Positions 1-6,253 of a stretch of 15,758 nt of DNA are shown here, piece by piece. The notes below the pieces were generated by a model. It had not been told where the DNA came from. It did no database searches and saw nothing but the letters and a program-made list of their open reading frames with translations. Every line of letters begins with the position of its first letter. Position 1 is the first letter of the stretch. This DNA is from an uncultured Eubacteriales bacterium (GTDB taxonomy: Bacteria > Bacillota > Clostridia > Lachnospirales > Lachnospiraceae): contig UQZF01000045.1 of assembly GCA_900545455.1 (NCBI GenBank), forward strand, positions 1 to 15,758. The letters are read 5' to 3'. Made by a program: the position numbers and the translations under genes.

Positions 1-247
1 TAATCAACTGATCGAAATCTGCTGTCAGACCGGAAATAAACATTTCACATTTTTTTAATGTGGCTGGTGGAATTTAGTCTAGCACACCGAATTCCAGTGG
101 CCTGTTTTTCATGCCATAAAATCAACAAAATTTCAATAAGCTGGCTTAATTATAGCAGAAAGCAGGAAATTTTGCTAAAAAAACTCCTACAAAATCAGCA
201 AAATTTAAAAGCCTGTGGAATTTACTCCTGCACTGGAATTTACTTTT
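1..247. other. AT-rich non-coding border with repeated motif
   Basis: No credible gene lies here. The motif TGGAATTTA occurs at 68-76, 216-224 and 234-242, and its inverse core GAATTCCA at 89-96. The last two direct copies are 18 bp apart and end just beside the stop codon of the DUF3795 gene. Two related stretches on the minus strand, about 187-214 and 118-145, share AAATTTTG-T-TGATTTT. Inverted repeats are AAATTTTGCT at 167-176 with AGCAAAATTT at 197-206, and CACATT/AATGTG around 46-62. A leftward frame opens at 42 with ATG and stays open to the window edge (about 14 codons), too short to judge. The mix of iterated motif, dyads and outward promoter resembles the end of an insertion element, but no transposase is visible. 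Confidence 0.5.
149..157 (-). promoter_or_regulatory. Extended -10 promoter reading leftward out of the window
   Basis: On the minus strand the sequence reads TGCTATAAT, a perfect TATAAT (149-154) with the extended -10 TG one base upstream. No good -35 is seen 17 bp upstream, which is acceptable for extended -10 promoters. The inverted repeat 167-206 lies just upstream and could hold a regulator site. The gene it would drive lies left of the window. Confidence 0.45.
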
Positions 248-736
248 TCAAGTTAGCATATAATAGCCCGGAATGATGTCGTCGTACTGCCCGCGCAGGA
301 AGCTTCCCTCCTCCGGCTCCAATTTTAACGTAATGTACTTTGGTTTATTATTCTCGTCAAAGCACACCGCTGCGAACATCTTCCCGCCTATCGCATAGCG
401 AATCCAGTTCCACTGTGGCGGCAGCTTTGTCACACCCGGCTTTTTCATCAGATAGTCGTCTATCCAGCCATACCGCATCTGTCTTACAGCCGACCATATT
501 TTACACTGGTCAAGCCTGACTCCGCAGTCCCCCTGATTCTCGTCGTAGGCAAACTCTACCAGCCTCGTGCACGGAAATTCATTGCACTCTCCGCAATGCT
601 CCAGCCCCTTGCCCTCGCAGCAGCTCTTTACGGGACAGGCTCCCCAAAAAGGATTGTCTATATTTACACAGCCCTTGCATTTATCGTTTTTCTGCCACTC
701 ACATTTCCCACACAAAATACCACATCTTGATTCCAT
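248..736 (-). CDS. DUF3795 Cys-rich protein fused to a truncated MmcQ/YjbR-like domain
   Basis: The protein is 162 residues from the ATG at 736, chosen because GGAGAG lies 8 nt upstream; an in-frame ATG at 772 would add 12 residues made by the tandem repeat described separately. Residues 1-85 are the Cys-rich DUF3795 type: C5, C9, C12, C20, C23, C34, C39, C40, C48, C51, C56, C71 and C78 suggest a metal or iron-sulfur site, not shown experimentally. Residues 91-160 match the MmcQ/YjbR fold family: the stretch IRYAIGGKMFAAVC, the segment LKLEPEEGSFLRGQYDDIIPG in part, and PGYYM at 156-160. That family normally goes on with an NKxHW-like strand and a C-terminal helix; here two residues (LT) and a stop follow PGYYM, so about 30 residues are missing. 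It is the second gene after the WYL regulator and probably co-transcribed. Biological role unknown. Confidence 0.75.
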   Translation of the reverse strand: MESRCGILCGKCEWQKNDKCKGCVNIDNPFWGACPVKSCCEGKGLEHCGECNEFPCTRLVEFAYDENQGDCGVRLDQCKIWSAVRQMRYGWIDDYLMKKPGVTKLPPQWNWIRYAIGGKMFAAVCFDENNKPKYITLKLEPEEGSFLRGQYDDIIPGYYMLT

Positions 737-753
737 ACACTTCTCTCCTCTTC

Positions 754-839
754 CATCATTTGTCGTTGTCATGCTTCTTTTCCTTCATTTGCCGCTGCCA
801 TACTTTTTTCAGTTATTTTCCGCTGCCATACTTCTTTTC
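754..839 (-). repeat. Three imperfect tandem 28-29 bp copies at a gene junction
   Basis: Read on the minus strand the copies are 839-811, 810-783 and 782-754, each beginning GAAAA(G)AAG-ATG and containing GGCAGCGG or its variant GACAACGA followed by AAAT. Copy 1 encodes the last residues and stop of the WYL regulator. Copy 2 starts a ten-codon frame (ATG at 801, residues MAAANEGKEA) whose TGA overlaps as ATGA the ATG at 772 in copy 3, which is in frame with the DUF3795 gene. Each copy therefore supplies a purine-rich ribosome site and an ATG. Confidence 0.8.
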
Positions 840-1727
840 CATCCGCAGAATGCTCTGCAAAAGCTCCTCCCTCAACTCCTTGGGCTCGAGCAATTCCGCC
901 TTATCCCGAAAGGTCAAAAGCCACGTCAGCAGATTTTCCTCGCTCGTGTAGTCCGCCTGAAAAAGAAGCGTCCCGTCCTTCTGCTCCTTAAAACAATTCG
1001 CCCCGAACTCCTCGACAAGCCTCCATTTGCAGTCCGCCGCAAACAAAGCCTTCACCTTGATCCCGCCCGGAAATACCCTCTCATCCCTCAAATCGGGCAT
1101 GACGGCTTCCCTGCCCGAAAAAACATTCTCCGACATCTGCACCTTGTCCATGCGGTTCAGTTTGAAAAGGCGAAAATCCTCCCTGCTTTTGCACCAGCCC
1201 CACACATACCAGCTTGACCAGCGAAAAATAAGGTAATACGGCTCAATCACGCGGTCAGACTCCCCGCTCGGAGCATAGTAAAAGAACCTTAATTCTCTGT
1301 GCTGCTCTATCGCCCCTCTTATGAGCTCGATTTTTTCTGCAAGCGAATCCTTGTACCACGAGGATAAATCAATCAGTATCGACTGGTCTCCCACCAAAAA
1401 ATCGGACGAGCCCACCGACAGCTTTTCCATCAACTGTCCATATTTGTTGGTTCCGTTCACGCTATCAAGGCTTCTGAGCCCCGCGAGAATGTCCTGCATT
1501 TCCGCACGCGTCAGCATGGTTCTGTCGATTTTGTAGCCCGCCATGATTGAGATTCCGCCGTTTATTCCCTGCCTCGTCGCAATCGGTATTCCAGCCCTGC
1601 ACAAATCCTCAATGTCTCTGTTTATGGTTCGCCTCGACACCTCAAACATCTCCGACAAATACGGAGCCGTAACGGATTCCTTCTGTAACAGTATGGATAA
1701 AATTCCCAGTTGCCTATCTATCTTCAT
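813..1727 (-). CDS. HTH/WYL-domain transcriptional regulator (YafY-like)
   Basis: This is a 304-residue DNA-binding regulator of the DeoR-like HTH plus WYL type. The start at 1727 is chosen because AAAGGGG lies just upstream; an upstream ATG at 1766 would place 13 residues inside the operator and lacks a good site. Residues 1-60 form an HTH_11 winged helix with VSRRTINRDIEDL as recognition helix (about 30-42), followed by the wing GGI. The WYL domain covers about 140-225; its signature reads WYVWGW (173-178), so Val stands where Leu gives the family its name. A C-terminal extension domain follows. WYL domains sense small ligands or nucleic acids in studied cases; the ligand here is unknown. 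The adjacent inverted repeat at 1762-1785 suggests autoregulation, and the DUF3795 gene 76 bp downstream is the probable co-regulated partner. Confidence 0.88.
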   Translation of the reverse strand: MKIDRQLGILSILLQKESVTAPYLSEMFEVSRRTINRDIEDLCRAGIPIATRQGINGGISIMAGYKIDRTMLTRAEMQDILAGLRSLDSVNGTNKYGQLMEKLSVGSSDFLVGDQSILIDLSSWYKDSLAEKIELIRGAIEQHRELRFFYYAPSGESDRVIEPYYLIFRWSSWYVWGWCKSREDFRLFKLNRMDKVQMSENVFSGREAVMPDLRDERVFPGGIKVKALFAADCKWRLVEEFGANCFKEQKDGTLLFQADYTSEENLLTWLLTFRDKAELLEPKELREELLQSILRMEKKYGSGK

Positions 1728-1761
1728 GATTTCCCCTTTGCATAACGATATTATCACAGCA

Positions 1762-1785
1762 AACACGACACCTATATGTCATGTT
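1762..1785 (-). promoter_or_regulatory. Inverted-repeat operator of the WYL regulator
   Basis: AACACGACA (1762-1770) and TGTCATGTT (1777-1785) are mirror arms with 8 of 9 positions matching, separated by 6 bp. The site covers the expected transcription start, about 7 nt after the -10 at 1789-1794, and lies 35 nt before the start codon. A TGTC/GACA dyad next to a YafY-like gene fits a self-repression site; the binding protein is inferred from position only. Confidence 0.55.
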
Positions 1786-1788
1786 TCC

Positions 1789-1818
1789 ATTATACATAAA
1801 AAATTGCGGGGGAGTGAA
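1789..1818 (-). promoter_or_regulatory. Promoter of the WYL regulator operon
   Basis: The minus strand has a perfect -10 TATAAT (1794-1789) and TTCACT (1818-1813) as a fair -35 with an 18 bp spacer. It points at the WYL gene, 60-90 bp upstream of its start codon. Confidence 0.6.
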
Positions 1819-1867
1819 TTTATTTATAAGAAAAAAGAACGCCGAGCGAGCTGATTATTCTGCATTG

Positions 1868-1880
1868 AGCGCGAGACGGG
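1868..1880 (-). repeat. 13 bp copy of the tRNA-Gly 3' end
   Basis: AGCGCGAGACGGG here equals the 3' end of the tRNA-Gly gene at 2030-2042 and of the second copy at 3234-3246 (the match to the latter extends one base further). It lies 162 bp downstream of the intact tRNA 3' end in the same orientation, so a hairpin-rich segment sits between two copies of a tRNA tail, as at an attachment site or after an unequal duplication. Confidence 0.7.
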
Positions 1881-1979
1881 GCGCTAGGTGCCAGTGGCAC
1901 CTGCTTAGCGCCGACCGAGCCGGCAGGCGAGATACGAACCCGCTTATAGTATAAGCGGGTTCGAGAAGCTCCGCTTCTC
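1880..1979. repeat. Array of three hairpins downstream of tRNA-Gly copy 1
   Basis: Three dyads follow one another. At 1880-1913 GGCGCTA/TAGCGCC and GGTGCC/GGCACC form a stem with an AGT loop and a small bulge. At 1935-1963 a perfect 13 bp stem CGAACCCGCTTAT/ATAAGCGGGTTCG has a 3 nt loop. At 1963-1979 GAGAAGC/GCTTCTC has a TCC loop. None is followed by a T-run on either strand, so they do not look like simple terminators. With the terminator at 1981-2023 they fill the whole space between the tRNA and its 13 bp tail copy. Confidence 0.65.
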
Positions 1980-1980
1980 T

Positions 1981-2023
1981 ATTGCAAAAAGGGCATCTCC
2001 ATCGGAGATACCCTTTTTGCAAT
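1981..2023 (-). terminator. Bidirectional terminator after tRNA-Gly copy 1
   Basis: A 20 bp inverted repeat (1981-2000 with 2004-2023, loop ATC) has one A-C/G-U position. The stem contains GGGTATCTCC and ends in CCCTTTTTGC on both strands, giving a T-run either way. It starts 7 nt after the tRNA 3' end. Confidence 0.8.
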
Positions 2024-2029
2024 AAAAAA

Positions 2030-2101
<72 letters not shown>

Positions 2102-2129
2102 ATTGTGCTTTGTAAGATTGCTCTCACAA

Positions 2130-2169
2130 GGACAAGTGATATACTATCACATGTCCCCGCAAAAGTCAA
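2130..2169 (-). promoter_or_regulatory. Promoter and -10-centred palindrome of tRNA-Gly copy 1
   Basis: On the minus strand TTGACT (2169-2164), a 17 bp spacer and TAGTAT (2146-2141) make a strong promoter with an A/T-rich stretch upstream that could act as an UP element. A 27 bp palindrome (2130-2156) is centred on the -10: arms GGACA-x-GTGATA and TATCAC-x-TGTCC pair at 11 positions. The upstream arm is not transcribed, so this is a DNA dyad and not an RNA hairpin. Confidence 0.8.
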
Positions 2170-2181
2170 TACTTTTTAATT

Positions 2182-3036
2182 TTATTTTTTTCTTCCGCGA
2201 AACGCCCTCGCCGAGTTCACGAGTGCCACGGTAAACGCCGCTATTTTTGCATAGTCAATCAGGAATAAAATTTTAAGTGCTATGTATCTCGAAACAGCCA
2301 CATCCCCTATTATTATCTTGGTTGAAAATAATAACAGAAACAGGCTTGTTCGCGGAATCACGATTCCAAAGACGACTGTGGCAGCATACACAATCCACGA
2401 TACCGTGATTGTGCGCGATACCTTTCTTCCGTCGGCGAACGGCTTCTTTGAAAGCAGAAACACCGTAAAGCCGATGAGCACTGCGAGCAGAATCCACAAT
2501 ATCCACGCGACAACGATAGATAAAGGACTTAACCCAAGCTCGCTTATTTTTATCCAGATTATAGGGAGCTGCGCGTAGCCTCTCGACACTCCCGTAGTAT
2601 CTCTCAGGTATGATTCGGTACAGAAAAACAGTCCCCACATACACCAGAGCACCGTATTTTTGTTAAATATAAGGCAGATTATACCGCACAGAAGAAACGG
2701 AAATGCAAACTCCAACGCCGACCTGCCTCCGCCTATCGCAAGCAGGAGCACACATATAAGAACCGCCATACCTATAAGTATCAACCCGGCGATTACTCTC
2801 GGTGCGTGCTTGCGCGTGACCGCGGCGGCATCTGCATTTTCTTTTTCATGCGAATCCGTTATGTCGCAGACTGCCACATCCGCTTCAGGCGCATTGTGTA
2901 CTTCTCCATTTACGAGCTCATCAAGTGAGACCTCAAATATTGTGCCAAGCTTTACTATCTTGTCCAAATCGGGAACGGCACTGTTATTTTCCCATTTTGA
3001 TACCGACTGTCTTGACACATCGAGCATTTCCGCCAA
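2182..3036 (-). pseudogene. 5'-truncated HTH (Xre) multi-TM membrane protein
   Basis: The frame encodes 284 residues if the TTG at 3036 is used, but no ribosome site precedes it. The first residues (AEMLDVSRQSVSKWENN) are the second half of a Cro/C1-type HTH; helix 1 and most of helix 2, which in this family come as about 20 residues ending in SQEELAE, are absent. Upstream the frame reads LFDRQLPHH and meets a stop (TAA at about 3068-3070), so the 5' end was lost. The rest is intact: HTH remainder 1-43, a polar linker to about 78, then about six to seven hydrophobic segments (81-101, 107-124, 127-140, 171-195, 209-229, 231-245, 254-275). Such proteins are usually membrane-tethered regulators or sensors of unknown signal. 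It lies between the two tRNA-Gly copies; its stop is only 12 bp from the -35 of tRNA copy 1. It may still be expressed from a weak start. Confidence 0.7.
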
Positions 3037-3062
3037 ATGATGCGGAAGTTGTCTATCAAATA

Positions 3063-3110
3063 GGCTTTAAAATTTAGCAACTACCGGTTGCAAAGCCCTA
3101 AATCAAAGCC
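3063..3110. repeat. 48 bp compound inverted repeat upstream of the truncated gene
   Basis: GGCTTT (3063-3068) pairs with AAAGCC (3105-3110), ATTTA (3072-3076) with TAAAT (3099-3103), and GCAAC (3077-3081) with GTTGC (3087-3091); the short direct repeat CAAAGCC fills the right side. It lies about 20 bp from the point where the HTH gene loses its 5' end. It may be a small inserted palindromic element or a structured RNA remnant. Confidence 0.4.
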
Positions 3111-3132
3111 TTTTCACAATATTCAGTTATCT

Positions 3133-3188
3133 GCGACGACCGGAGCGGAGCGGAGACATCGAACCTTCGAGCCCCGGCAGGGCTCGAA
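3133..3188. repeat. Second copy of the post-tRNA hairpin element
   Basis: A perfect 9 bp stem TTCGAGCCC/GGGCTCGAA (3166-3174, 3180-3188) adjoins a tail (3133-3165) that resembles 1908-1941 next to the hairpin at 1935-1963. On the minus strand both tails read roughly GGTTCG-T-TCTC, then a CT/CG-rich stretch, then GGTCG-CGC. The hairpin sequences themselves differ completely. Both copies lie downstream of a tRNA-Gly gene and its terminator. Confidence 0.5.
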
Positions 3189-3225
3189 AAAAAGAGACCG
3201 ATTGGTGTCCCACCAATCAGTCTCT
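3187..3225 (-). terminator. Rho-independent terminator after tRNA-Gly copy 2
   Basis: AGAGAC-x-GATTGGTG (3193-3207) pairs with CACCAATC-x-GTCTCT (3211-3225) across a 3 nt loop with one mismatch. On the minus strand the stem is followed by seven T (3193-3187). It begins 8 nt after the tRNA 3' end. Confidence 0.88.
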
Positions 3226-3233
3226 ATTTTCAG

Positions 3234-3305
<72 letters not shown>

Positions 3306-3333
3306 ATTGTGCTTTGTAAGATTGCTCTCACAA

Positions 3334-3373
3334 GGACATTTAGTATAATACTATATGTCCCCGTGAAAGTCAA
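3334..3373 (-). promoter_or_regulatory. Promoter and -10-centred palindrome of tRNA-Gly copy 2
   Basis: TTGACT (3373-3368), a 17 bp spacer and TATTAT (3350-3345) form the promoter, with A/T tracts upstream. A 27 bp palindrome (3334-3360) is again centred on the -10: arms GGACAT-x-TAGTAT and ATACTA-x-ATGTCC pair at 12 positions. Compared with copy 1, two base pairs of the dyad changed on both sides (G-C to A-T and A-T to G-C). Confidence 0.8.
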
Positions 3374-3445
3374 TACTAAATTTAAAATTTTTTATATTTT
3401 TTGAATTTACGGAATTGTTTTAACTATTGCCGTAATTGTCAGCCA

Positions 3446-5248
3446 TCAGTCAGCAAGAAGTGTCTCCATCTCGTCGAGAAGTCCTGCAAATACATCAAGT
3501 CCCGTCTTGATTGCGTCAGACTTTGACATATCTACGCCCGCAATCTTTAAGAGCTCAATCGGATAATCGGAGCCGCCGCTTGATAAGAACTTCATGTAGC
3601 GGTCAACCGCAGGCTGTCCCTCCTTGCGGATCATTGATGCTATGGCAACTGCTGCCGAGAAGCCCGTCGCATACTGGTATACATAGAACGGTGTGTAGAA
3701 GTGAGGGATTCTTGCCCACTCAACCTCGATGTCCTTGTCCACAACCATATCAGGTCCGAAGTACTCTTTGTTAAGTTCATAGTACATCTCATCGAGTGCC
3801 TTTGCTGTCAGGCTCTTTCCGCTCTCCGCCATCTCATGAGCCTTCTTCTCGAACTCAGCGAACATTGTCTGACGGTATACGGTTCCCTTGAAGCTGTCAA
3901 GGAAATGGTTGATAAGGTATGCCTTTTCCGTCTTGTCCTTCGCATTCTCAATGAGATAGAAATTGAGAAGTGCCTCGTTACAGGTCGATGCAACCTCGGC
4001 AACGAAGATTCTGTAGCCCGCATATACGAGAGGCTGTGTCGAGTTCGACTTATAGCTGTGAAGCGCATGTCCCATCTCATGTGCGAGCGTGAACATGGAA
4101 TCTAAGTTGTCCTGATGATTTAAGAGCACATAAGGGTGAACTCCGTTAGGTCCCCATGAATAAGCACCGCTTCTCTTGCCCTCGTTCTCGTACACATCAA
4201 TCCAGCCGCCGTTGAAGCCCTTGTCGAGAAGTGCTATGTAGTCCTCACCAAGAGGTGCGACACCCTTCTTTACAATCTCCTTTGCCTCCTCGAAGGTGAT
4301 GTGCATATCAAAATCCTTCACCATAGGTGTGTAAACATCGTACATATGAAGCTCGTTAAGTCCGAGTGCCTTCTTGCGGAGCTTTACATAGCGGTGCATG
4401 AGCGGAAGTCCGTCATGTATTGTGTCGATGAGGTTGTCATATACTGAAAGAGGAATGTTTCCGTCAAAAAGATATGACTCGATGCTTGAGTTGTACTTTC
4501 TTGTCTTTGCGGAGAAAATATCGCCCTTTACGAGTGACTCGTAGTTGGCGGCGATTGTGTTCTCAAAGTTCTTGAATGCGCCGTGCATAGCGTGGAATGC
4601 CTCCTCGCGCACTCTTCTGTCGTTGCTTCTTATAAAGATTCCGTATCTGCCGTGTGTGACTGTTGCGTCCTCGCCGTTCTCGTCCTTGATTGTTCCGAGC
4701 TTTACATCGGCGTTATTGAACATTCCGAATACCTTCTTTGGTCCGCCGAGAACATCGTCTACCGATGCCAGTACAGCCTCCATATCAAGTGAAAGAACAT
4801 GCGGTTTCTTTCTTGAAATGTACTCCCACTTCTTAGCGTATAGCTTAAGTCCCTCACATTCGGTCATATATTTTTCAACAACCGCATCGTCTATTGTGAG
4901 CATCTCAGGATTTACAAAAGAGGTCATTTCGCCTGTTTTTACCATGAGGTTCTCAGCCTCACCCGAGAGAGCCTGTGACTCTGCATTAGTGGTATCCTGA
5001 TCGTACAACTGATGAGCATAGCAGTAGATACGGTCAAGCAGATTCATGAGCTTATCCTCAAGCGTGAACACAGCCAGCATATTTGCACTGCTCTCGCCTA
5101 TTCTTCCTTTGTAGCTCTCTATCTCCTCCGCCACTTTTACAGCCTGTGCATACTCAGCTCTCCAAGCTGCGGTATCAGGATAAATGTCCTCAAGTCTCCA
5201 TGTATATTTCTTATCTGTCTCGCTTCTTTTTAAAACCTTGTTTGCCAT
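3446..5248 (-). CDS. pepF: Oligoendopeptidase F (M3 family zinc peptidase)
   Basis: A 600-residue cytosolic metallopeptidase that cuts medium-length oligopeptides, helping turnover of peptides after import or protein breakdown. The zinc motif HEMGH is at 390-394 (within LAHEMGHALHSY), and E418 in FVAEVAS is the likely third ligand, about 24 residues on as expected for family M3. A substrate-site segment (IPHFYTPFYVYQYATG) lies near 525-540. The N-terminal 1-200 carry the helical PepF N-domain. Length equals the family norm, no signal peptide. The start at 5248 is supported by AAGGAGG with a 5 nt gap. It is a single gene, divergent from the GNAT gene and followed by the tRNA-Gly copy 2 promoter 73 bp on in the same direction; no clear terminator separates them. 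Confidence 0.95.
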   Translation of the reverse strand: MANKVLKRSETDKKYTWRLEDIYPDTAAWRAEYAQAVKVAEEIESYKGRIGESSANMLAVFTLEDKLMNLLDRIYCYAHQLYDQDTTNAESQALSGEAENLMVKTGEMTSFVNPEMLTIDDAVVEKYMTECEGLKLYAKKWEYISRKKPHVLSLDMEAVLASVDDVLGGPKKVFGMFNNADVKLGTIKDENGEDATVTHGRYGIFIRSNDRRVREEAFHAMHGAFKNFENTIAANYESLVKGDIFSAKTRKYNSSIESYLFDGNIPLSVYDNLIDTIHDGLPLMHRYVKLRKKALGLNELHMYDVYTPMVKDFDMHITFEEAKEIVKKGVAPLGEDYIALLDKGFNGGWIDVYENEGKRSGAYSWGPNGVHPYVLLNHQDNLDSMFTLAHEMGHALHSYKSNSTQPLVYAGYRIFVAEVASTCNEALLNFYLIENAKDKTEKAYLINHFLDSFKGTVYRQTMFAEFEKKAHEMAESGKSLTAKALDEMYYELNKEYFGPDMVVDKDIEVEWARIPHFYTPFYVYQYATGFSAAVAIASMIRKEGQPAVDRYMKFLSSGGSDYPIELLKIAGVDMSKSDAIKTGLDVFAGLLDEMETLLAD

Positions 5249-5350
5249 TGCATCCTCCTTGAGTTGGAATTATAATAACTACCATAATTAATATACATTA
5301 TATTTCATATAAAAACAAGCAGACTATAAAAAACAAAGGAACGAATTAAA
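5249..5350. promoter_or_regulatory. Divergent promoter region, pepF / GNAT gene
   Basis: This very AT-rich 102 bp segment must hold both promoters. TATAAT occurs on the plus strand at 5271-5276 with a poor -35 (TTGCAT) 17 bp upstream, and on the minus strand TATAAT-like boxes occur near 5270 and 5300, none with a clear -35. Exact assignment is not possible by eye. Confidence 0.35.
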
Positions 5351-6253
5351 ATGTGTTCATATAAAATAACAATCAACGACATAGAAGCTTTTATAAACGC
5401 CTGCTCCGCCTCGTCAAACGACGATTACGAGCCTTACTTTGACGATGAGACCGAGCCTAATGTCAGCCTCCTGGAGCCTTCCCCCGTCATCCTTAACAAC
5501 ACGGGGATAGAACTGCTCATCGACACCGATGCGCTTGCACTGTATCTTTTCGAGCACACCCGCGGACTCATCGGCTGCTGCACCGCCTTTGACTATGCTT
5601 CAGGCGACGGCGATGCCACCTGTGAGCTCTCGGTTCTCATATCACCCGAATACAGGAGACACGGGCTCGGGCGAATGCTCGTGTCACGGATGATGTCGCT
5701 CATTGAAGGAAACCATGCCATAAATGAAGCCGGTCAAGCCACACAGAACACAGACAACATTAATGTTCTACTTGTCGGCAGCAATGAGAGCTTCGCGGAG
5801 TGCTGCGGATTCTCATACTCGCACAGCGAACATTTTATGACGAGAAAGCCTTATGCCGAGCTTGCAGACCTCCGCGCACGCACGGCATCAGGCAATAACA
5901 TCACCCCAAATGCTGAATCAAAAAATGCTGAACCGGAGTACAGGATTATCCGAAACCTCGACAAAAGCTCCGGTTTTCACACATACAGGCTTCTCCGCGT
6001 CAACACCCGTGTGAGCAGATGCAGCGTTGTCGAGTGCAGTAACTATATAAACATTGCCAATGTCTACACTGCACCGAAATACCGCGGACACAGATTTGCA
6101 GGACGCTTAATTGACACCGTCGCCGCCGATTTTCCGCAAAAAAAGCTGCTTCTGCAGGTGTCGGGCGACAACACAGCCGCCATTCACGCTTACACAGAAG
6201 CAGGCTTTACATTTTTAAAGAGTATTGATTATTATTCTGTCACTGAAGATTAG
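5351..6253 (+). CDS. Tandem GNAT-domain acetyltransferase
   Basis: A 300-residue protein with two GNAT (acetyl-CoA dependent N-acetyltransferase) domains. In the first (about 50-170) motif A reads VLISPEYRRHGLGRML, with RRHGLG at 102-107 as the pyrophosphate loop, followed by SNESFAECCGF. A polar linker (about 178-196) leads to the second (about 197-300), motif A VYTAPKYRGHRFAGRL with RGHRFA at 245-250 and motif B SGDNTAAIHAYTEAGF at 271-286. The second loop has R-F in place of the usual G-x-G/A, which may weaken cofactor binding. Substrate unknown. AAAGGA precedes the ATG by about 10 nt. The gene's last 14 bp overlap the end of gltD on the other strand. Confidence 0.85.
   Translation: MCSYKITINDIEAFINACSASSNDDYEPYFDDETEPNVSLLEPSPVILNNTGIELLIDTDALALYLFEHTRGLIGCCTAFDYASGDGDATCELSVLISPEYRRHGLGRMLVSRMMSLIEGNHAINEAGQATQNTDNINVLLVGSNESFAECCGFSYSHSEHFMTRKPYAELADLRARTASGNNITPNAESKNAEPEYRIIRNLDKSSGFHTYRLLRVNTRVSRCSVVECSNYINIANVYTAPKYRGHRFAGRLIDTVAADFPQKKLLLQVSGDNTAAIHAYTEAGFTFLKSIDYYSVTED

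Noticed and set aside
567..1217. 216-residue open frame on the plus strand
   Set aside because: It is antisense to the DUF3795 and WYL genes, has no ribosome site and low-complexity Ser/Pro/Leu composition; the minus-strand genes have clear domains.
1880..2023. CRISPR array or integron attC array
   Set aside because: The stems differ in sequence and spacing, there are no repeated units with spacers, and no cas or integrase gene is in the window.
3404..3437. Possible terminator after pepF
   Set aside because: The AATT(T)ACGG/CCGTAATT stem is weak and is not followed by a T-run on the minus strand.
4545..5000. 151-residue plus-strand frame
   Set aside because: It is the antisense shadow of pepF, whose minus-strand product is a full-length M3 peptidase.
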